This document shows positions 51,113-59,320 of a stretch of 64,000 nt of DNA, piece by piece. The notes under the pieces are model-generated. The model worked only from the letters and a program-made list of their open reading frames with translations, was not told where the DNA came from and ran no database searches. A program made the position numbers and the translations under genes. Source of the stretch: Sphingomonas sp. (GTDB taxonomy: Bacteria > Pseudomonadota > Alphaproteobacteria > Sphingomonadales > Sphingomonadaceae); the NCBI GenBank assembly GCA_025936675.1, contig JAICSX010000007.1, forward strand, positions 8,218 to 72,217. The letters are read 5' to 3'. Positions within the stretch are counted from its first letter, which is position 1, and each line of letters opens with the position of its first letter.

Positions 51113-51721
51113 ATGGGATATCGGGTAATCTTGGCCGTCGCCGCGGGGGCGCTGGCAGTCACTTCAGCTCCGTCCGACGCTGGGAAACTTCATCTGTTCG
51201 GTTCCCATCCGCGCGCCGTGACGAAGTCGGAGCGGGATACGGAAACGCCCAACGCGCAGCCTGTTCACTACAATTGGAGCGAAGGCGCGGCCCCCAAGGC
51301 GCATCGCGACCTCGTCTCGACCTTCAACAAGGTCGGCCTTGGCCCCGGCCAATACGTCTGGGCAAGCAAGCTTCCCGATGGCGAGACGCATGTCGTCGTC
51401 GATCTCGTCACTCAAATGACCTACGTCTATCGCGGCGACCAGCTCGTCGGCGCGTCGACCATGTCGAGCGCGAAGACGGGCCACATCACGCCCTACGGGA
51501 ACTGGACGATCCTCGAGAAGCGGCCGTTCTATCGTTCGAAGAAGTACGACAATGCGCCGATGCCGTGGATGGAGCGCATCGACAATTACGGGATCGCATT
51601 CCACGGCGGAGTGAACCCCGGCTACCCGGCGAGCCACGGCTGCATGAGGCTGCCGATGAAGTTCGCCGAGAAGCTTTACGGGGTCACCAAGGTCGGGACC
51701 AAGGTGGTCATCGAAGGCTGA
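51113..51721 (+). CDS. L,D-transpeptidase (YkuD domain)
   Basis: 202 residues with a Sec signal peptide (about 1-23). The YkuD domain occupies about 90-200 and ends with the catalytic signature H-G-x-x-x-x-x-x-x-x-S-H-G-C-M-R-L (His and Cys). Such enzymes make 3-3 cross-links or attach proteins to peptidoglycan. I chose the ATG at 51113, where the signal peptide starts; the open frame reaches back to 51029. Four bases separate its stop from the convergent gene. Confidence 0.9.
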   Translation: MGYRVILAVAAGALAVTSAPSDAGKLHLFGSHPRAVTKSERDTETPNAQPVHYNWSEGAAPKAHRDLVSTFNKVGLGPGQYVWASKLPDGETHVVVDLVTQMTYVYRGDQLVGASTMSSAKTGHITPYGNWTILEKRPFYRSKKYDNAPMPWMERIDNYGIAFHGGVNPGYPASHGCMRLPMKFAEKLYGVTKVGTKVVIEG

Positions 51722-51724
51722 CCC

Positions 51725-52243
51725 TTAGCGCCCGCGGCGGCCAGAGTTAGTGCCCATCGTGGCAGCAGCCATCGCGTCGGCCTGGCTCTCTTCGTTATCG
51801 GTCGCTTCGTTGGTCAGCTCGAGCTCGCCCGAAGGGTCCTTCGACTGTCCGGTCTGGGTCATCCCAGTGCGGAGCGGCTGATGGTTTCCTGTCCGTTGCT
51901 GGCGCCAGTCATCGAAATCGCGGTGGAACTGTTGCTCCCGCTCGCGGCAATAATCGGCATAGTCGCGGTCGAGGGAATCCATCTGCCGGTCGCGCCAGCT
52001 TAGATAATGGTCGTCCTGGTGGCTGCGGAAATTGCGCGGCGCACGCTCCCAATCGCTCCGGCCCTGCCCGGTCCAGCGGCTGTCGTAGCGTGAGCTGCGC
52101 TCATTCCCGAGCATGAACGAGTCGTCTCGATCGCGATTCCAGTTCCTGTCGTCGTCGCGGCTGCGCCAGTCCCGCTCGCTACGTTCGCGCTCGTCGCTGC
52201 GTCCCCAGCCTTCATCCCAGTCACGCAGATAGCCATGTGCCAT
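51725..52243 (-). CDS. Hypothetical Arg/Asp-rich low-complexity protein
   Basis: 172 residues, extremely rich in Arg, Asp, Ser, Trp and Gln in the first two thirds (runs of R-D-W, D-R-D-D, R-D-R-Q), with a Thr/Asn/Glu-rich tail. It resembles the SWFGD-type repeat proteins of sphingomonads, thought to be disordered. No signal peptide or membrane helix. GGAGACTG lies before the ATG. Role unknown; possibly a desiccation or stress protein, but this is a guess. Confidence 0.6.
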   Translation of the reverse strand: MAHGYLRDWDEGWGRSDERERSERDWRSRDDDRNWNRDRDDSFMLGNERSSRYDSRWTGQGRSDWERAPRNFRSHQDDHYLSWRDRQMDSLDRDYADYCREREQQFHRDFDDWRQQRTGNHQPLRTGMTQTGQSKDPSGELELTNEATDNEESQADAMAAATMGTNSGRRGR

Positions 52244-52365
52244 CGTCAGTCTCCTTACAGATCAAGCTTGCGGGCGATCTTGCCCTGCAGCCCAAACGAA
52301 CAAGGGAGGCGTCAGGATGCGTTGGATTGGCGGCCGGAACGACGTCTGTCGCAGCCGTGCCTCGC

Positions 52366-53742
52366 TCAGGCGGCGCGCGCCTCGGGGGAATGCACCGGAA
52401 GCTGAAGGGCGGTGAGAAGCCCTGGCCGATTATCCTGCAGGATGAGCTCGCCCTCGTGCAGGTGTGCGATGGCTTCGGCGAGCGCAAGACCGAGCCCCGC
52501 TCCTTCCGCCGATCGGCTCGAATCGAGCCGGCCGAAGCGCTTCCGAGCCTCTGCCAGACGGTCTGTCGGAATACCGGGTCCGCGATCCCCCACCTCGATC
52601 CGTATCTGGCGATCGCCAGGCGTGACGTGAACGGAGATCTGGCCGCCTTCGGAGCCGTATCGAATGGCATTCTCGACCAGGTTGCTGACGGCCTGCGCGA
52701 GCAACTGGCGGTGCCCGAATAGCGGAACCGGGCGCGAGGGAGGATTATAATCGAGCCGCGCTCCCCCTTCTTCGGCTAGCGGGTCGTACATTTCGGCAAG
52801 CTCCGCTGCCAGCTCGCCGACATCGAACCAGGCGAACTGCTTGCGCCCGGTCTGGGCCTCGGAGCGGCTTATTTCGAGCACTGCAGTTAATATTCGCATC
52901 AGGGAATCGGCCTGCCGGATGACGCTTCCGAGCAGCTCCTCCTGTTCCGAAGGGTCGTTGGCTTCGGCTGCCGCCTGAGCCGCCGAGCGCAAGCGACTGA
53001 CCGGCGAACGCAGATCGTGCGCAAGGCTGTCCGTCAGCAGCCGCAACTCCTCCATCAGAGCGCTGATGCGGTCGAGCATGGCGTTGATCTGCCCACCAAG
53101 ACGGTCGAATGCGTCGCCGGCGCGGGATACGGGAACGCGCTCGGTCATGTCGCGGGCGCTGATGCGGTTTGCGACCCTTGCGATGTCGCCGATGCGCTGC
53201 CCGACGTAATGCGCGAGGATGAGGCCGCAGAGGAGGCCAAGCAGGCCCGCGAGTATCAGTGCGATGAGAAGGGAGCGCTCGAGGGTCTCGCGGATGGTCA
53301 GCGCTTCTCCCGCAATCCTGCCGCTCAGCAGCCACTGTCCGTTGGGCAGGCGTTGAACCACAAGCGCCGCTTCGCGCGGGGTCGTCTGGCCGCGCAGCCG
53401 GATCAGCGCGTTTCGGTAATCGTGATACCCCGTTGGGTTCGCGAAAACGGCCGTCGGCACAGCCACGACATTGCCCTGGATCTCACGCCGGTCCGGCGTC
53501 AGCAATGCAATCGCCGTTTGCGGGTCGGCATAGGTAAGCGTGTCTCCGATCGCATCGTCGAGCGCCGCCTTGCCGCCCGTTCGGTACACATCGGCGAGGA
53601 CTTTGCCTTGTTCGAGCACCTGCCGCGTAACGGTTGCGATCGCTTCATCGTTCGTTCGCCAGTCGATGAAGCCGATAACCGCGAGGTTCGACAACAGGGC
53701 CAGCATCCCGGCGAGCAGGGCGATGCGCAACGTGGTAGGCAC
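52366..53742 (-). CDS. Sensor histidine kinase
   Basis: 458 residues. Membrane helices lie at about 7-26 and 155-178, enclosing a periplasmic sensor domain. A HAMP linker follows. The phosphorylated His is in L-A-H-D-L-R-S-P-V-S-R-L; the N box is N-L-V-E-N-A-I-R-Y-G, and G boxes are D-R-G-P-G-I-P and G-A-G-L-G-L-A-L. It starts with GTG 18 bp after the response regulator stop, so the two make one unit. The signal sensed is unknown. Confidence 0.93.
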   Translation of the reverse strand: MPTTLRIALLAGMLALLSNLAVIGFIDWRTNDEAIATVTRQVLEQGKVLADVYRTGGKAALDDAIGDTLTYADPQTAIALLTPDRREIQGNVVAVPTAVFANPTGYHDYRNALIRLRGQTTPREAALVVQRLPNGQWLLSGRIAGEALTIRETLERSLLIALILAGLLGLLCGLILAHYVGQRIGDIARVANRISARDMTERVPVSRAGDAFDRLGGQINAMLDRISALMEELRLLTDSLAHDLRSPVSRLRSAAQAAAEANDPSEQEELLGSVIRQADSLMRILTAVLEISRSEAQTGRKQFAWFDVGELAAELAEMYDPLAEEGGARLDYNPPSRPVPLFGHRQLLAQAVSNLVENAIRYGSEGGQISVHVTPGDRQIRIEVGDRGPGIPTDRLAEARKRFGRLDSSRSAEGAGLGLALAEAIAHLHEGELILQDNRPGLLTALQLPVHSPEARAA

Positions 53743-53760
53743 GGAAATGCCTATACTGTG

Positions 53761-54444
53761 TTAGGCGGCGAGCATGTAGCCCGCGCCCCTCACGGTATGG
53801 AGGAGGGGCTTTTCGAAGCCCTCGTCGAGCTTGCGGCGAAGTCGGCTGACGTGGACGTCGATGACGTTGGTGCCGGGATCGAAGTGATAGTCCCACACCT
53901 GCTCAAGGAGCATGGTGCGGGTGACGACGCGTCCCTCGTTGCGGGCGAAATATTCGAGGAGTAGATATTCGCGGGGCTTGAGGTCGAGCTTCTTGCCCGC
54001 CCTCTTCACGGTCCTGGAGAGCGGATCGATCTCCAAATCACCGACGGTCAGCCGGTGATCTGACGGGTCGACCCGCGATTCCCGCCGGCGCAGCAGCGCG
54101 TTCACCCGCGCCAGCAACTCGGCAAAGGAAAAGGGCTTCACGAGATAATCGTCGGAGCCGCACTCGAGACCTTCGATGCGGTCGCCAACCGACGCAAGCG
54201 CGGAAAGGATCAGGACCGGTGTGTCGATATGCGCGGCACGGAGCGCCTTGAGCACGGAAAGCCCATCGAGCACCGGCAGCATGCGGTCGAGAATGATGAG
54301 GTCGAAGCTGCCGTCGGTCGCCCGGAATAGGCCGTCCTGGCCGTTCGTCGCCTGTTCGACGCTGTGGCCCTCCTGGTTGAGGCCCTTGGCAAGGTAAGCC
54401 GCCGTTTCGCGGTCGTCTTCGATCAGAAGGATCTTTCGGCCCAT
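53761..54444 (-). CDS. OmpR/PhoB-family response regulator
   Basis: 227 residues. The receiver domain (1-118) has the acidic pair E-D-D near residue 8-10, the phosphorylated Asp in L-I-I-L-D-R-M-L-P (about 53), and the K-P-F switch. The winged-helix DNA-binding domain (135-225) ends V-H-V-S-R-L-R-R-K-L-D, H-T-V-R-G-A-G-Y-M. It is first in the two-gene operon with the histidine kinase. A 12-bp inverted repeat lies 39 bp upstream. Confidence 0.94.
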   Translation of the reverse strand: MGRKILLIEDDRETAAYLAKGLNQEGHSVEQATNGQDGLFRATDGSFDLIILDRMLPVLDGLSVLKALRAAHIDTPVLILSALASVGDRIEGLECGSDDYLVKPFSFAELLARVNALLRRRESRVDPSDHRLTVGDLEIDPLSRTVKRAGKKLDLKPREYLLLEYFARNEGRVVTRTMLLEQVWDYHFDPGTNVIDVHVSRLRRKLDEGFEKPLLHTVRGAGYMLAA

Positions 54445-54482
54445 TGCCCGCTCAATCTCCGAATCACCGCTTCGATAACCCT

Positions 54483-54520
54483 GTACGGCGCTGCACGGGA
54501 GTCAGCGAGCAGCGCCGTAC
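54483..54520. promoter_or_regulatory. 12-bp perfect inverted repeat upstream of the two-component operon
   Basis: GTACGGCGCTGC (54483-54494) and GCAGCGCCGTAC (54509-54520) are separated by 14 bases. The element starts 39 bp before the response regulator ATG, in its likely leader or promoter. It could be an operator (autoregulation is common in this class) or an mRNA hairpin. Confidence 0.5.
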
Positions 54521-54651
54521 GGCATCGCGTAGAACAGCTGAATAGAAGCGGCCGATTCTCAGTGGGGTGACTGAAAGGTTACACGGAGTTCATCGACTGG
54601 CTCACGGGGACTTTGCGCGTCTCATCGCCGCTCGCTACGGTCGCAGCAGCA

Positions 54652-55083
54652 ATGATCCTTCAAAAGACGCGCTACGCCCTCCGTTCGCTGCTCTTCCTCG
54701 CTGAGGAGCAGGGAGGCGCACCTGTTCAACTCAGCCGCATCGCCGAGACGCAGCGGGTGCCCGCGAAATATCTCGAGCTCATCATGCTCGATCTGAAGAA
54801 GGCGGGCCTCGTGAAAAGCGCCCGAGGGCCAAAGGGCGGCTACCAGCTCGCCCGGGCGCCAGCGGAAATCTCCTTCGGCGAGATCGTTCGGACGATGGAA
54901 GGCCCGATCGCGCTGGTATCCTGCGCCAGCGTCAATTTCTACGCGCCGTGCGGAGACTGTCAGGATGAAGCGAGCTGCGCGATCCGCCGAGCGTTCGCGA
55001 CCTTGCGCGACCAGAGCACTGCCGTGCTTGATTCAATCTCGCTTGCAGAGGGAGCTCAGTGGGAGGAGCGCTTGGTTCCTTAG
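54652..55083 (+). CDS. Rrf2 family transcriptional regulator
   Basis: 143 residues. A winged-helix domain (1-80) with K-T-R-Y-A-L-R-S-L-L-F-L-A and G-P-K-G-G-Y-Q-L-A is typical of Rrf2. Four Cys follow at about residues 98-116, spaced S-C, then P-C-G-D-C and S-C, a likely cluster-binding site as in IscR/RsrR-type sensors. It is divergent from the two-component operon. The targets are unknown. The open frame begins at 54613 but the conserved protein starts at this ATG. Confidence 0.88.
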   Translation: MILQKTRYALRSLLFLAEEQGGAPVQLSRIAETQRVPAKYLELIMLDLKKAGLVKSARGPKGGYQLARAPAEISFGEIVRTMEGPIALVSCASVNFYAPCGDCQDEASCAIRRAFATLRDQSTAVLDSISLAEGAQWEERLVP

Positions 55084-55099
55084 CCAGCGGACGGCGTAC

Positions 55100-55134
55100 A
55101 GCCTGCCCGGTCGCGATTGTTAACCGAGCAGGCT
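55100..55134. terminator. Hairpin between convergent Rrf2 and small secreted genes
   Basis: AGCCTGC (55100-55106) pairs with GCAGGCT (55128-55134), extended by CGGT/ACCG after one mismatch, with a 10-base loop. It starts 17 bases after the Rrf2 stop and overlaps the end of the minus-strand gene. No T-run; it probably blocks or ends transcripts in both directions. Confidence 0.45.
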
Positions 55135-55293
55135 GATCCTGCCGTGCGATGAGACGGGGCTAGCCGCCGGCACTTGAGCGCCAACTGAAGTGTGGTCGTT
55201 GCCGATATTCGCCCGAGGTTGTGCAAGTGCTGCCAGGGGAAGCGCGAGCAAAACCGCGAGGCTGAGGTCGCCGAGCCAATGGCGATTGACCAT
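55120..55293 (-). CDS. Small secreted peptide
   Basis: 57 residues from an ATG at 55293 with GGAG ten bases upstream. The first 24 residues are a strong Sec signal peptide (L-S-L-A-V-L-L-A-L-P-L-A-A-L-A-Q), leaving a mature peptide of about 33 residues rich in Ser, Val, Asn and Gly. The frame stays open to 55506, but that part overlaps panB and lacks a signal. No family recognised. A GGAAC-N17-CGTC element is upstream. Confidence 0.5.
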   Translation of the reverse strand: MVNRHWLGDLSLAVLLALPLAALAQPRANIGNDHTSVGAQVPAASPVSSHGRISLLG

Positions 55294-55353
55294 CGAAACA
55301 TACTCCAATTCACTTTTCACGCCGTGCCTTGAGCGCGGCGCACTTGCCGTTTC

Positions 55354-55379
55354 GACGCATGTCTGCCGCCTGAAGTTCC
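55354..55379 (-). promoter_or_regulatory. Possible EcfG-type promoter of the small secreted peptide gene
   Basis: On the minus strand GGAAC (55379-55375) and CGTC (55357-55354) are separated by 17 bases, the same arrangement as upstream of the GlsB-like gene. The gene starts 61 bases downstream. Confidence 0.35.
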
Positions 55380-55444
55380 ACTCGTTTCGCTGCCGTATCT
55401 CTACGGCTGGCGGGGTTATCGCCCGATCGTTAGAAAGCTGCGCC

Positions 55445-56314
55445 ATGTCGACCTTCATGATGGACACTTCGACCAGCCGCGCCACACCGTCCCCAGTCCC
55501 GGGCAAGCGGATGACCGCCCCTTCAATCCGCGGTCGAAAGGTCGATCGCCAAACCGATCAGCCGATCGTCATGTTGACAGCCTACACGATGCGCATGGCG
55601 CAGCTGCTCGATCCGCACTGCGACATGCTGCTTGTCGGCGACAGCCTCGGCCAGGTCATCTACGGTCTGCCTTCGACCATCCCAGTCACGATGGAGATGA
55701 TGTGCGCTCATGGGGCGGCCGTCGTCCGCGGCAGCTGGCACGCGCTGGTCGCCGTCGACATGCCGTTCGGAAGCTATGAAGCATCGCCCGAGAAAGCGTT
55801 CGAGTCTGCGTCCCGCATCATGAAGGAGACCGGCTGTGCGGCAGTGAAGCTGGAAGGCGGAGAGGCGATGGCGCCGACCGTCGAGTTTCTGACGCATCGC
55901 GGAATCCCGGTGATTGGTCATGTCGGGCTGACGCCCCAGGCGGTGAATATCCTCGGAGGTTACGGCGCTCGGGGGCGGGAAGAGCGCGAGGCGGAAACGA
56001 TTGTCGCGGATGCACAGTCGATCGACGAAGCGGGCGCGTTCTGCATTGTGGTCGAAGGGGTGATGGAAGAGATTGCCGAGCGGATTACGACAGAGGTCTC
56101 CGCGCCAGTGATCGGGATCGGCGCCTCGGCAAAGTGTGACGGCCAGGTCCTGGTGATCGACGACATGCTCGGCATGTTCGAGCGGACCCCGCGCTTTGTG
56201 AAACGCTATGACGATCTTGCGGCTCGGATCGGCGCCGCCGCCGCGACTTTTGCCGAGGAAGTTCGAGTAAGGAACTTCCCGACTAGCGAACAGACGTACC
56301 GCCCGAAGAGCTGA
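55445..56314 (+). CDS. panB: 3-methyl-2-oxobutanoate hydroxymethyltransferase
   Basis: 289 residues. PanB makes ketopantoate for coenzyme A synthesis. Conserved parts: M-L-T-A-Y-T-x-x-x-A-Q-L-L-D, the metal site in L-V-G-D-S-L-G and in D-M-P-F-G-S-Y, V-K-L-E-G-G, G-H-V-G-L-T-P-Q, and I-G-I-G-A-S. The start at 55445 fits the known N-terminal extension in this group; the open frame to 55190 runs over the divergent secreted gene and is not credible. Confidence 0.95.
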   Translation: MSTFMMDTSTSRATPSPVPGKRMTAPSIRGRKVDRQTDQPIVMLTAYTMRMAQLLDPHCDMLLVGDSLGQVIYGLPSTIPVTMEMMCAHGAAVVRGSWHALVAVDMPFGSYEASPEKAFESASRIMKETGCAAVKLEGGEAMAPTVEFLTHRGIPVIGHVGLTPQAVNILGGYGARGREEREAETIVADAQSIDEAGAFCIVVEGVMEEIAERITTEVSAPVIGIGASAKCDGQVLVIDDMLGMFERTPRFVKRYDDLAARIGAAAATFAEEVRVRNFPTSEQTYRPKS

Positions 56315-56399
56315 GCCGATTCTAACCTGAATCAGTGTTCCCTTGTCCGCCAATCTTGTAGCTGACGCGCGACGGAAGGCTCGTTCCAGGATGTGAGCG

Positions 56400-57119
56400 T
56401 TGATCGAAAAGCATCTCCTAAAGCTGCGCGTCCGGGACGATGTCGGGCCGCAAGAAGAAGAGGCCATCCGGGGCCTCATATCACATACCATCGATCTTCC
56501 GGCCGACCAGGTCTTCATTCACGCCGGTCGCGAGCTCAAGGAGTCGACGCTTCTGATCGACGGATGGATGGCGCGAGCGAAGGATTTGCAAAGTGGACAG
56601 CGGCAGCTCGCCGAGCTCCAGGTTGCCGGCGACTTCGTGGACTTGCATGGGTTCGTTCTCAAACGGCTCGATCATGACATCATCACTTTGTCTCGCTGCC
56701 GCGTTGCGGTCGTTCCACATGATCGGCTCAAAGACCTGACCGAACGCTTTCCGCATCTCACGCGTCTTTACTGGTTCATGACCAACCTCGATGCAGCGAT
56801 CCAGCGCGAATGGACTCTGTCGCTCGGCCGGCGGACCGCTCTCGCCAGGCTCGCGCAGCTTTTCTGCGAGCTGCGGCTGCGCTTGCGTATCGTCGGCCTC
56901 GCGCAGAACGATTCTTATGATTTCCCACTCACGCAGGTTGAGATGGGCGAGTGCCTCGGCCTTACGTCGGTTCACGTGAACCGAACCCTTCAGGAGCTTC
57001 GGCGCAGAGGTATCGTCGAGCTCGAGAGCAAGCAGGTGCGCATCCTCGACGTCGCGGCGCTGGAAAGCATTGCCGAGTTCGACGACCGCTATCTTTATCT
57101 CGACAAGCACCGGCGCTAA
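56400..57119 (+). CDS. Crp/Fnr family transcriptional regulator
   Basis: 239 residues. A cyclic-nucleotide-binding-like beta-roll (about 15-125) is followed by a dimer helix and a C-terminal HTH: L-T-Q-V-E-M-G-E-C-L-G-L-T-S-V-H-V-N-R-T-L-Q-E-L-R-R-R-G. No Fnr-type Cys cluster is seen, so oxygen sensing is unlikely; effector unknown. It starts with TTG, AGGA nine bases upstream. It is followed by the YfgM-like gene 119 bp on. Confidence 0.9.
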   Translation: MIEKHLLKLRVRDDVGPQEEEAIRGLISHTIDLPADQVFIHAGRELKESTLLIDGWMARAKDLQSGQRQLAELQVAGDFVDLHGFVLKRLDHDIITLSRCRVAVVPHDRLKDLTERFPHLTRLYWFMTNLDAAIQREWTLSLGRRTALARLAQLFCELRLRLRIVGLAQNDSYDFPLTQVEMGECLGLTSVHVNRTLQELRRRGIVELESKQVRILDVAALESIAEFDDRYLYLDKHRR

Positions 57120-57238
57120 CGGCCCTTTGCCTTTGGCGCGCCAGCGGCTAGACGAAGTGCCGCCAGCTTCCATTCATCAAGGGTGGGGAAGGGAGCTGTC
57201 GCAAAGTGGATCCCCAACGAGCGGACTAAGGAACGTCT

Positions 57239-57937
57239 TTGGCGCAGCCTCCGGAATTGAGTGAGACCTTCGTCCGCGAAGTCGACGAGAATCTGCGTCG
57301 CGACCAAGTGCGCGATTTCTTCAAGACTTACGGCAATTGGCTGATTGCCGGCGTGGTGGTCTTCCTTGCCGCGTCCGGTGGCTTCATCTGGTGGCAGCAG
57401 CATCAGGTGAAGCGATCCGAAGGCCAGGTCGAACAGCTCGCGCAGGTCTATAAGGACGTCGGTAACGGCCAGACGTCGACCGCGGCGCCGCAGCTCGATG
57501 AACTGGCGAAGAGCGGCAGCATTGGCGTGCGGGCGTCGGCCATGTTCGCTCGCGCGGTACTCGCGCTTCAGGACAATGACACCAAGTCGGCAGTCGACAT
57601 CTACCGCTCGATCGCGACGGACGATGACTTCCCAAAAGCATACCGTGACGCCGCTCTGGTGCGTCAGACGGCAATCGAATTCGATCAGCTGCAGCCGCAG
57701 GACGTAATCAGCCGGCTGGCGCCGCTGACCAAAGCCGGAGAGCCGTGGTTCGGCTCGGCCGGCGAATTGACCGCGCTCGCAATGTTGAAGCAGGGTAAGC
57801 AGCAGGAAGCAGGACAGTTGTTCGCGGCGATCGCACGGGATGCGGGTGTACCGGAAACGATCCGCACCCGTGCGGTGCAGGTCGCCGGCTCGCTCGGCGT
57901 CGACCTCAGCGCGGCCGCTCAACCCCAGGCCCAGTAG
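57239..57937 (+). CDS. YfgM-like tetratricopeptide membrane protein
   Basis: 232 residues. A cytoplasmic N-terminus (F-V-R-E-V-D-E-N-L-R-R-D-Q) is followed by one membrane helix (about 31-49) and a periplasmic TPR-like region (50-225), matching the YfgM/DUF2133 family that works with SecYEG and envelope chaperones. The gene order YfgM - BamB - Der is conserved across proteobacteria and supports the call. It starts with TTG; bamB begins eight bases after its stop. Confidence 0.85.
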   Translation: MAQPPELSETFVREVDENLRRDQVRDFFKTYGNWLIAGVVVFLAASGGFIWWQQHQVKRSEGQVEQLAQVYKDVGNGQTSTAAPQLDELAKSGSIGVRASAMFARAVLALQDNDTKSAVDIYRSIATDDDFPKAYRDAALVRQTAIEFDQLQPQDVISRLAPLTKAGEPWFGSAGELTALAMLKQGKQQEAGQLFAAIARDAGVPETIRTRAVQVAGSLGVDLSAAAQPQAQ

Positions 57938-57945
57938 GACCAGGA

Positions 57946-59280
57946 ATGACCAGAAAGAAGTATTTCCGACTTGCACTCCTCATGGCCGGCGCGCTCGCGG
58001 CGAGCGGCTGCGGCGTCTTCAAGAAGGGCAAGGCATCGACCACTCCCGTACTTGGCCAACGCGTGCCAGTGCTGACGGGCGAGGGCGATGTGATGGTCGA
58101 CCCTGCGACGACCGCGCTCCCGATGACTCTTCCCGACCCAGTCGCGAACAACGATTGGTCGCAGTCCGGCGGCGACGCGAACAAATCGATGGGACAGCTT
58201 GCGCTCGGCACCAACCTGGCTCGCGCGTTCACTGTGCAGGCCGGCAAGGGGAGCACTCTCACTGAGCGGCTGGCGTCTTCGCCGATCGTTGCCAATGGTC
58301 ACGTCTATGTGATCGACACATTGGGCACAGTCCGCGCCTTCGACGCGCGCTCCGGTTCGCAGGTGTGGGCGACCCAGACTCCGACCGAAAAGGGCAATCA
58401 GGGCGAGCTCTACGGTGGCGGCCTCGCTTACGACCAGGGCCATATCTACGCGACCAACGGTCTCGGTTTCGTCTCCGCCCTCGATGAGCGCAACGGCGGC
58501 CTGATCTGGAAGGTGCGTCCGGGCGGACCGCTGCGCGGGGCGCCGTCGGTCGGCGGCGGCTCGGTTTATGTGATCAGCCAGGACGACCAGATCTATTCTC
58601 TCAAGGAGCAGGATGGATCGACCAATTGGACGCAGCCCGCGTCGCTCGAAATCGCCGGTGTATTCGGGTCGGCGTCTCCGGCGATCGGGCAGGGCACCGT
58701 TGTGGCGGGCTTCTCGTCGGGTGAGCTCAATGCGTACCGCTACGAGAACGGACGTCAGGTCTGGGGCGATGCGCTTCAGCGGACGAGCATTACGACCAGC
58801 GTTTCGACGCTGAACGACATCGATGCCGACCCGGTGATCGATAATGGGCAGGTCGTCGCGGTCGGTGCCGGCGGCCGAATGGTCGCCCTCGACCTCATCA
58901 CGGGTCAGCGCCTGTGGGAGATCAACATCGCCGGGATCTCGACCCCGTGGGTCGTCAGTGACTGGATCTACGTCGTCACTGACGATGCCAAGCTGCTGTG
59001 CGTCTACCGGCAAAACGGCCATGTCCGCTGGATCACCAAGCTTCCGCAATTCATGAAGCCCAAGTCGAAGAAGGGCGAGATCAACTATTCCGGGCCTATC
59101 CTGGCGGGCGGACGGCTGATCGTGACCGGATCGAACGGTGCCTTGATCTTCGTCGATCCAAAGACGGGCCGCTTCCAAAGCCAGACGAGCATCGGGGCTC
59201 CCGTGAGCCTTTCGCCGGTCGTCGCCAATTCGACGCTGTACATCCTCGACGATCGCGGGCGGCTGACGGCTTTCAGGTAA
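57946..59280 (+). CDS. bamB: BamB-type outer-membrane assembly lipoprotein
   Basis: 444 residues. The signal peptide ends A-A-S-G-C, a lipobox with Cys22. The rest is a PQQ-type eight-bladed beta-propeller, seen as repeats of G-x-V-x-A-x-D-x-x-x-G-x-x-x-W (about 100-440). BamB is part of the BAM complex that inserts outer-membrane proteins. AGGA precedes the ATG. Its place between the YfgM-like gene and der matches the usual cluster. Confidence 0.92.
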   Translation: MTRKKYFRLALLMAGALAASGCGVFKKGKASTTPVLGQRVPVLTGEGDVMVDPATTALPMTLPDPVANNDWSQSGGDANKSMGQLALGTNLARAFTVQAGKGSTLTERLASSPIVANGHVYVIDTLGTVRAFDARSGSQVWATQTPTEKGNQGELYGGGLAYDQGHIYATNGLGFVSALDERNGGLIWKVRPGGPLRGAPSVGGGSVYVISQDDQIYSLKEQDGSTNWTQPASLEIAGVFGSASPAIGQGTVVAGFSSGELNAYRYENGRQVWGDALQRTSITTSVSTLNDIDADPVIDNGQVVAVGAGGRMVALDLITGQRLWEINIAGISTPWVVSDWIYVVTDDAKLLCVYRQNGHVRWITKLPQFMKPKSKKGEINYSGPILAGGRLIVTGSNGALIFVDPKTGRFQSQTSIGAPVSLSPVVANSTLYILDDRGRLTAFR

Positions 59281-59320
59281 AGCACTCGCGGCGCTTCGAT
59301 AGCGCTGCTATCGGCGCGCG

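Noticed and set aside
57919..59178. Minus-strand open frame of 419 codons opposite bamB
   Set aside because: A shadow of bamB: third-position GC of the plus-strand gene keeps the frame open. No domain is recognisable.
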